DNA of 64,000 nt from UM-FILTER-37-12 sp964344965 (GTDB lineage Bacteria > Patescibacteriota > Patescibacteriia > Magasanikbacterales > UBA922). The position numbers and the translations under genes were made by a program. Each line of letters begins with the position of its first letter. The stretch's first letter is position 1. Location of the stretch: positions 1-64,000 of the forward strand of contig CAYFPJ010000006.1 in the NCBI GenBank assembly GCA_964344965.1. The letters are read 5' to 3'. Below the pieces are notes generated by a model. The model searched no databases, was not told the origin of the DNA, and worked only from the letters and a program-made list of their open reading frames with translations. This document shows positions 58,718 through 64,000 of the stretch, piece by piece.

Positions 58718-60208
58718 TCATATTAACTTGAATGCATTATTCAATCTATGTAGAGTTTTCTCCTTCCCCAAAACCCACATAATCTCAAAAGGTCCCGGGC
58801 TATTCTTCAGACCGGACAAAGCAACACGAGTTGGCCACAAGACATCACCATTCCCCCAGCCATTTTCTTTAATCCAAGCCAGAGTTTTTTCCTCCAGATT
58901 TTCCTTATTCCACTCCCCTTCTCCAATATTATTTAAAAATTCTGAAATAGCTTGCAACTTCTCTTTAGTATCCTCACAAGTAGATTTTCTCCAGACCAGG
59001 AGCTCTACATCATACTGCAAATTCTCAGCAAAAATAAAACTCACATTATCTACCAGTTCGAGCAAAGTGCTAGCTCTTCCCTGCTCCAACGCAACAATCT
59101 GTTCCATGTCCCATGCCTGCCCGCCGGATTGGAGGGTTCCATGTTCGATATCAATCCCTTGATTTACAAAAAAAGATTCACAACGTTTAGCTAGTTCCTC
59201 AGAGTCTAAATTAGCGATATACTGCTTGTTGTACCAATCCAGTTTTTCTCTATTGAAAAATGCTGCCGCCTTCCCCACTTTGCCAAAATCAAATTCTTCT
59301 TCCAATTCTGCTAGGCTAAAAATTTCTCGATCATCTCCAGGATTCCAACCCAAAAATGCAATGAAGTTGATCATCGCTTCTGGCAAATAACCTTTTTCTT
59401 TGAAATCTTCTACTGAGACATCTCCGTGACGCTTGCTCAGCTTTTGTTTTTTCTCATTGACCATCAACGGTAGATGAGCAAACTGAGGCAGCTCCCAACC
59501 AAACATATTGTAGAGTTGGATATGTTTGGGGGTAGACGGTAACCACTCCTCTCCTCTGATAACATGAGTCAATTCCATTAGATGATCGTCAACTACGACA
59601 GCGAGATGATAAGTTGGAAAGCCATCAGCCTTTCGGATGACTTGATCATCGACCAATTTATTTTGAAATTCCACCTTGCCGCGCACTAAATCATCTACTA
59701 CTGTAGTCCCTTCTTTTGGCATTTTCATTCGAACTACATATTCTTCACCAGCCTCTATTCTTTTCTTAGATTCTGAATTATTCAATTCTCTACAATGTCC
59801 ATCGTATCCTGTAGGGAGTTTATTTTTTTCTTGATATTCGCGTAATTCTACGAGCCTATCTTTGGTACAAAAGCAGTAATACGCGTGATTTTTTTCAATA
59901 AGTTCGTTGACATGTGAGTGATAAATTTCTAATCGTTCAGATTGGACGTAGGGACCTTTGCCACCTTTTTGGAGTACTTTTCCGTCTTGTATATCAACAC
60001 CTTCATCAATTTTTATACCTCCCCAGTTAAGAGCAGAGATGATATTTTCAATTCCTCCCTCTACAAGTCTATTCTGGTCTGTGTCTTCGATACGTAGCAC
60101 AAAATTACCACCTTCTTTTTTTGCCAACAAATAGGCATAGAGGGCAGTACGTAATCCTCCAACATGGAGGAATCCTGTTGGTGATGGTGCGAAGCGGGTT
60201 TTAATCAT
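58718..60208 (-). CDS. gltX: Glutamyl-tRNA synthetase
   Basis: A 496-residue class I synthetase. PSPTGFLHVGGLRTALY holds the HIGH-type motif and KLSKRHGDVSVEDF the KMSKS-type loop. YHSHVNELIEKNHAYYCFC is the zinc-finger-like region. The C-terminal anticodon-binding helices are present. Whether it discriminates tRNA-Gln (as in many reduced bacteria that use GatCAB) cannot be judged. The unit at 60212 begins 3 bp before its start codon. Confidence 0.96.
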   Translation of the reverse strand: MIKTRFAPSPTGFLHVGGLRTALYAYLLAKKEGGNFVLRIEDTDQNRLVEGGIENIISALNWGGIKIDEGVDIQDGKVLQKGGKGPYVQSERLEIYHSHVNELIEKNHAYYCFCTKDRLVELREYQEKNKLPTGYDGHCRELNNSESKKRIEAGEEYVVRMKMPKEGTTVVDDLVRGKVEFQNKLVDDQVIRKADGFPTYHLAVVVDDHLMELTHVIRGEEWLPSTPKHIQLYNMFGWELPQFAHLPLMVNEKKQKLSKRHGDVSVEDFKEKGYLPEAMINFIAFLGWNPGDDREIFSLAELEEEFDFGKVGKAAAFFNREKLDWYNKQYIANLDSEELAKRCESFFVNQGIDIEHGTLQSGGQAWDMEQIVALEQGRASTLLELVDNVSFIFAENLQYDVELLVWRKSTCEDTKEKLQAISEFLNNIGEGEWNKENLEEKTLAWIKENGWGNGDVLWPTRVALSGLKNSPGPFEIMWVLGKEKTLHRLNNAFKLI

Positions 60209-60211
60209 AAA

Positions 60212-60678
60212 ACACAGATTACAAGGATTTTATTGGATTACACTGATCTTTTATAGTCTTTATAATTTCCAAATCGTTTTATTTCAAGACTTGGGTTTCC
60301 AAAATTTAACAGTAGTCCGACTTCCAGATTGCTTGCTTTTAAGTAAGAGACTACTTGTGATTTAAATATTTTAGGCATTTCACCACTTATTGCTTTCAAC
60401 TCTATTAATACTTTCTTATTTACCAATAAATCAATTCTAAATAAACCTATTATTTTGTTTTTGTAAATTACATCAAATTCTACCTCTGTTTCTACATCTA
60501 AATCATCCTCAATCAAATCGGACAACATGGCTTGATGATAGATCACTTCTTTAAATCCAGGACCAAGTTCTCCGTGTATTTTCATTGCTATCCCAATTAT
60601 TTCTCTTGTTAAATCTACCTCCTTTAGCACACAAAATTTATTTTCTGTGTAATCTTTTAAAAATCCTTTAATCTGTGT
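60212..60678. mobile_element. TIR-bounded unit with GxxExxY gene, copy 2
   Basis: The left repeat (60212-60243) equals the copy-1 repeat at all 32 bases. The right repeat (60647-60678) has diverged at about eight positions and encodes the last seven residues of the TrmH-like protein (LHRLKDF). The cargo runs on the minus strand. Confidence 0.85.
60238..60630 (-). CDS. GxxExxY family protein, copy 2
   Basis: A 130-residue near-duplicate (125 of 130 residues) of the protein at 46948-47340. GPGFKEVIYHQAM and LIELKAIS are unchanged, so the predicted active site is intact in both. The changes are conservative (V18I, I to L, F to L), which suggests selection for function or recent copying. Confidence 0.92.
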   Translation of the reverse strand: MLKEVDLTREIIGIAMKIHGELGPGFKEVIYHQAMLSDLIEDDLDVETEVEFDVIYKNKIIGLFRIDLLVNKKVLIELKAISGEMPKIFKSQVVSYLKASNLEVGLLLNFGNPSLEIKRFGNYKDYKRSV

Positions 60679-61424
60679 AAGACTACACCCACCGAAACAG
60701 CCAAATTGAGCGACTCAGCACTTCCTTTTCCTGGTATAGTGTAGCTTTTTTCAACTAATTTTTCAAGATTATCTGGAACCCCGTGAGATTCACTGCCAAA
60801 TAGATAGATAGATTTGTTATCAGTAGGAATTTCAGATATGTTTTCTCCACCCAAATCAAGTGAGTACAATTTGTACTCATGTTTTTCTATCAAAAACTTT
60901 AGATCGCTCAATAGATTTGGTGAGCGAAAAATACTGGTATGAAAAATTGAGCCCATAGTGCTGCGTACCACCTTAGGATTATAGACATCTACACAGTCTT
61001 CAGAAAGCAAAATATTTTTTATCCCAAACCAATCTGCTGTTCTGATGATCGTCCCCAGGTTTCCTGGGTCTTTGATGCCAGCCAAACAGATCACCTTCTC
61101 CCCGACCACATCACTCAATTCTAATTCATTTTGAGAAACTACGGCCAGCACACCTGGAAAAGTATCAGTAGTCTTGATATCACCGACATCCTTGTGACCA
61201 CAATACTCTACTGGAATATCCAGTTCTTCTGCTTTTTTTATTATTTCCTTCATTTCTGTCTTGTCCCGTATTTTCCCTTCTACAACAACAAGAGCGATAT
61301 CAAAATCAGAGTCGAGTGCCTCTTTTACCCCTTTTACACCTTCAACAATAAATTCTTTGAATCCCTTACGAAATTTTTTTTGTTGGAGTTTGTTAATGTG
61401 TTTTTTGACTTTTTGTCTTATCAT
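60657..61424 (-). CDS. TrmH/SpoU-type RNA 2'-O-methyltransferase
   Basis: A SPOUT-fold methyltransferase of about 255 residues with CLAGIKDPGNLGTIIRTADW (motif 1), YLFGSESHGVPDNL (motif 2) and GSAESLNLAVSVGVVL (motif 3), forming the knotted SAM site. Residues 1-60 form the substrate-binding domain typical of the 23S rRNA Gm methyltransferases (RlmB/TrmH type). The C-terminus LHRLKDF is read from the end of the neighbouring TIR unit. The start MIRQKVKKHINK is preferred over an upstream one. Confidence 0.92.
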   Translation of the reverse strand: MIRQKVKKHINKLQQKKFRKGFKEFIVEGVKGVKEALDSDFDIALVVVEGKIRDKTEMKEIIKKAEELDIPVEYCGHKDVGDIKTTDTFPGVLAVVSQNELELSDVVGEKVICLAGIKDPGNLGTIIRTADWFGIKNILLSEDCVDVYNPKVVRSTMGSIFHTSIFRSPNLLSDLKFLIEKHEYKLYSLDLGGENISEIPTDNKSIYLFGSESHGVPDNLEKLVEKSYTIPGKGSAESLNLAVSVGVVLHRLKDF

Positions 61425-62022
61425 AATATTTTGTTTTTTTAAATTGATTCCATAAATATTCAATATTTTCCCAACTCTTTGGGTGTATGAACTTCTGATG
61501 TGCGTCTATAAAGTATTTTTTTAAGTTGGGGTACAATTTTTGAAAGTCGAGGCAATACCATTCAAAAAAAATCTCTTCGTTAATTTTATCAAATTTTAAT
61601 AGCATTCCAATTTTTTCTAAGAGAGTTAAAATTGGAAATAGATGCATATTAATTTTATTTATATCTTCGTCAGTAAACAGAACATTGTCTCGATTTTCTC
61701 GTATTCTTGCCTCTACTAGAGTTTTAAATTCTGTTGAAATAAAGATAAAAGATTTAGAAAACTCGATAGTACTCAATTTTTCTATAGACTCGAGAGACTT
61801 TTCTGTCTTTAATTTATCTTTTGTAAACCAAAAACTTTCTTTTGCCCAATATGCAGTTATAACTATTGCCATTGCTGAAACAAAAGTAGAAAAGGCTGTA
61901 ATGTTGTTTGAATTGATATCTATTACAAATTTAGTAAAAAATATACCACCAATAAAGGCAATGAATAGTAAAGAGCCTAAGCCTAAGCCTAGTAAAAAAA
62001 TATTATTTCTTTCTAATTGCAT
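61393..62022 (-). CDS. Hypothetical membrane protein
   Basis: A protein of about 209 residues starting MQLERNNIFLLGLGLG with two hydrophobic spans (LFIAFIGGIFFTKFVID, FSTFVSAMAIVITAYWA) and a soluble C-terminal half rich in Lys/Phe. No family recognised. The layout resembles small phage- or plasmid-associated membrane proteins. Its 3' end overlaps the start of the TrmH-like gene by about 30 bp, and its 5' end overlaps the next gene. Confidence 0.6.
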   Translation of the reverse strand: MQLERNNIFLLGLGLGSLLFIAFIGGIFFTKFVIDINSNNITAFSTFVSAMAIVITAYWAKESFWFTKDKLKTEKSLESIEKLSTIEFSKSFIFISTEFKTLVEARIRENRDNVLFTDEDINKINMHLFPILTLLEKIGMLLKFDKINEEIFFEWYCLDFQKLYPNLKKYFIDAHQKFIHPKSWENIEYLWNQFKKTKYYDKTKSQKTH

Positions 62023-62749
62023 AATATATAAATACAAAAGTCGCCTTCCAAATCCTCTTAAATCTTCTTGGTTCCCTAATCAAACGATACAGCCATTCTA
62101 GACCAATTTTCCTCATCAGTCTAGGTGCTCGTTTGACCTTACCAGCAATAAAGTCAAATGCTCCTCCTACACCCATCGCCACTTTCACACCAGGTAATTC
62201 TGGCAAATATTTATCAATCCACTTTTCTTGTTTGCCATGTCCGAAGGCGACGAAGAGTATATCCGGACTGCTCATAGTGATGTCTGCAATCAACTGATCA
62301 TTCTCCTCTCTATCTAATTGTAACTTATAACTTATAACTTGTAACTTGTTTCCTGGGTGACTGCCTGCAATCTTTAAGTCTGGAAATTTCTGCCTAATCT
62401 CTGTCACCAATTTTTGCAAAGTCTCTTCACTTCCACTGCCAAGAAAGTAGACACCTCTCCCCTGCTCTTCTGCTAGCTTACAAATGTCTAGCATGAAGTC
62501 TGTGCCGGGAATGCGTTTTAATCTAAACCAAGACACCAATTGTAACCCAAAGCCATCACAAATATTCAAATCACCTTTATTCAGCACTTTTCTAAAATTT
62601 TCATCAAGGTTGGCATCAACAAGCATCTCTGGATTTGGGGTATAAATTTTGTGTTGTTCATTATCTTGCAAAAAATTAGCTACTTTATCTAGAGCTTCTT
62701 TTTTACTTAGATTGCTAATCTTTATACCCAAAATTTCAATGAAATTCAT
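62003..62749 (-). CDS. WecB/TagA/CpsF-type glycosyltransferase
   Basis: A 248-residue transferase of family GT26. IYTPNPEMLVDANLDENFRK, NICDGFGLQLVSW (the catalytic Asp), GSHPGN and FVAFGHGKQEKWIDKY are the family signatures. It adds N-acetylmannosamine or a related sugar to a lipid-linked glycan. The peptide LQVISYKLQLDRE is encoded by a short-period repeat (62321-62348) in the loop after GSHPGN. Confidence 0.93.
   Translation of the reverse strand: MNFIEILGIKISNLSKKEALDKVANFLQDNEQHKIYTPNPEMLVDANLDENFRKVLNKGDLNICDGFGLQLVSWFRLKRIPGTDFMLDICKLAEEQGRGVYFLGSGSEETLQKLVTEIRQKFPDLKIAGSHPGNKLQVISYKLQLDREENDQLIADITMSSPDILFVAFGHGKQEKWIDKYLPELPGVKVAMGVGGAFDFIAGKVKRAPRLMRKIGLEWLYRLIREPRRFKRIWKATFVFIYYAIRKK
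62321..62348. repeat. TAACTTAT repeat word inside wecB-like gene
   Basis: TAACTTAT, TAACTTAT and TAACTTG-type units follow each other (period about 8) and encode KLQVISYKLQL in frame. Confidence 0.8.
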
Positions 62750-62821
62750 AGCATGTACCACAAAATGTTACATGCTCTATGTTCCATGATTCATGACAAT
62801 TTGCTATAATCTTAGCAGATA

Positions 62822-62881
62822 TTGACTAATTTTACTAGTGTGATATAGTATTATCACTCTAGTATTGAGAGTGATAATACT
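62822..62881 (+). promoter_or_regulatory. clpB promoter with CIRCE-like operator
   Basis: TTGACT and TATAGT are 16 nt apart. Overlapping the -10, TTATCACTC-N9-GAGTGATAA extends to a perfect 13-bp inverted repeat (62847-62859 and 62869-62881). The CIRCE consensus bound by HrcA is TTAGCACTC-N9-GAGTGCTAA, so this differs in two symmetric bases per arm and keeps the 9-nt spacer. Heat-shock repression by HrcA is likely. Confidence 0.8.
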
Positions 62882-62933
62882 CCTTAATTTCAAACTGTAA
62901 CCTAAATACCTAGAACCTAAACGACCTACACCT

Positions 62934-64000
62934 ATGATCCCCCAAAATTTCACCCAAAAATCTCAAGAAGCTCTCCAGCAGGCTGCCCAGATTGCTCATA
63001 AAAATGGCCAGCCCCAGGTGGAGCCACCTCATTTATTCCTCTCCCTGCTCGAACAAGTAGATGGAGTAGTTTTGTCTGTTTTGAAAAAATTAAATACCAA
63101 CATTGAAGAATTGAAGGAAGACACGCAAAAAATGATTGAAAAACTTCCTAAACAAGGCGGAGCTTTTGTGAGCGGAGGAATGGGTCAAATCATGATGGGT
63201 CAGGCCATGATGTACATTCTTCAAAATGCCCAAAATGAATCTAAAAAAATGGGTGATGAATATATCAGTGTAGAGCATTTGCTTCTGGCATTTCTAACTA
63301 ATAAAAATCCTGTCAGCGATGCTCTCTCTCGTCAAGATGCCCAGTACAAAGAAGTCTTGAAAGTACTAGCAGATGTTCGCGGCACTCAGCGCGTTGACTC
63401 CCCTACTCCAGAAAGCAAATACCAAGCTCTAGAAAAATATGGTAAAAACTTTACTGAATTAGCCAGGAAAGAAAAACTTGATCCAGTGATTGGTCGTGAT
63501 GATGAGATTCGTCGCGTGATGCAAGTCTTGACCAGAAGGACAAAAAATAATCCAGTACTCATCGGTGAGCCTGGAGTTGGTAAGACTGCCATTGCCGAAG
63601 GCTTGGCTCAGAGAATAGTGAATGGTGACGTGCCAGAAAGTTTGAAAGAAAAAGAACTAATTGGTCTTGACATCGGTGCCCTCATTGCTGGCACCAAATT
63701 TCGAGGAGAATTTGAACAGCGCTTCAAGGCAGTTCTGAAAGAAGTGACTGAGTCGAATGGGGAAATAATTCTTTTCATTGATGAACTGCATACTATCGTT
63801 GGTGCTGGTAGCTCAGACGGAGCAGTAGATGCTTCTAATATGCTCAAACCTGCTCTCGCCCGGGGAGAACTGCGTACCATCGGGGCCACAACTTTGAAAG
63901 AATACCAAAAATATATTGAAAAAGATGCTGCTTTCGAGAGACGTTTTCAGCCTGTCATGGTATTTGAGCCAGATGAGGAAGATGCTATCGCAGTTCTTCG
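62934..64000 (+). CDS. clpB: Chaperone ClpB (partial, 5' end)
   Basis: The first 355 codons of an AAA+ disaggregase; the gene continues past the window. Residues 1-145 form the Clp N-domain (NFTQKSQEALQQAAQIAH). The first AAA domain has GEPGVGKTAIAEGLAQR (Walker A), ILFIDELHTIVGAG (Walker B) and GATTLKEYQKYIEKD. The opening MIPQNFT is typical of ClpB rather than ClpC. ClpB with DnaK dissolves protein aggregates. The CIRCE-like operator upstream agrees with heat-shock control. Confidence 0.95.
   Translation, partial: MIPQNFTQKSQEALQQAAQIAHKNGQPQVEPPHLFLSLLEQVDGVVLSVLKKLNTNIEELKEDTQKMIEKLPKQGGAFVSGGMGQIMMGQAMMYILQNAQNESKKMGDEYISVEHLLLAFLTNKNPVSDALSRQDAQYKEVLKVLADVRGTQRVDSPTPESKYQALEKYGKNFTELARKEKLDPVIGRDDEIRRVMQVLTRRTKNNPVLIGEPGVGKTAIAEGLAQRIVNGDVPESLKEKELIGLDIGALIAGTKFRGEFEQRFKAVLKEVTESNGEIILFIDELHTIVGAGSSDGAVDASNMLKPALARGELRTIGATTLKEYQKYIEKDAAFERRFQPVMVFEPDEEDAIAVL

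Noticed and set aside
1..64000. Recoding of UGA as in Gracilibacteria or Absconditabacteria
   Set aside because: Several genes, for example the DUF3179 gene and the substrate-binding-like gene, end in TGA at the expected place, and none needs an in-frame TGA.

Overview
The window looks like a chromosome segment of an AT-rich, reduced-genome bacterium of the Patescibacteria (Candidate Phyla Radiation), most likely a Parcubacteria or Moranbacteria relative. This is inferred from gene content: a small PilM/pilin/PilD set, CxxC-x17-CxxC zinc-ribbon proteins, a Mur/Fem/FtsQ cluster, many unlinked aminoacyl-tRNA synthetases, few clear Shine-Dalgarno sites and many lineage-specific hypothetical proteins. 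TGA is used as a stop, so the code is standard. I found no rRNA, tRNA, CRISPR array or recognisable transposase.

Layout. 1-5.2 kb is accessory: a Fic protein divergent from a structured leader and bicupin gene, a substrate-binding-like protein, a hypothetical protein, and a mobile-looking unit with a frameshifted TenA-like gene. 5.2-13.5 kb holds cysS, a DUF559 endonuclease next to a palindromic element, a type IV pilus block (pilM, response regulator, pilin, pilD), an O-antigen-ligase-like protein and fmt. 13.6-20.3 kb is a minus-strand run (methyltransferase-like, TauE, def, LigB/Memo-like, a three-part D,D-carboxypeptidase). 20.4-26.8 kb holds rsmI, a sigma-like protein, metG, an SPFH protein and a zinc-ribbon protein. 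27-33 kb holds a PLP enzyme, a LysW-like carrier, mpl, GNAT and arginyltransferase-like genes and mraY. 33-38 kb holds dnaG-rpoD and an ABC-F protein. 38-44 kb holds sod, ahpC, DUF3179, greA and a split beta-helix adhesin. 44-50 kb holds lysS, a cytidylyltransferase, an ITPase-Nudix fusion and serS. 50-58 kb is an envelope cluster (murF-like, degT, femX, ftsQ, sugar transferase, EnvC-like). 58-64 kb holds gltX, a TrmH methyltransferase, a WecB-type glycosyltransferase and clpB under a CIRCE-like operator.

The most striking property is the load of small inverted-repeat elements. At least five units consist of one small gene enclosed by long terminal inverted repeats (TIRs) and no transposase: two GxxExxY nuclease copies, one four-helix-bundle gene, one TenA-like gene and one GNAT gene. 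In most of them the repeat contributes the stop codon, and sometimes the last residues, of the cargo or of a neighbouring gene. Further cargo-less palindromes of several families lie between genes. One family sits in frame inside rsmI, a related fragment lies inside cysS, and an identical 145-bp element present twice splits the adhesin gene. Separately, short-period repeat words sit in frame inside fmt, dnaG, metG, an arginyltransferase-like gene, an alpha/beta hydrolase and wecB. This interplay of transposase-less elements and protein-coding genes is the best candidate here for an undescribed system.
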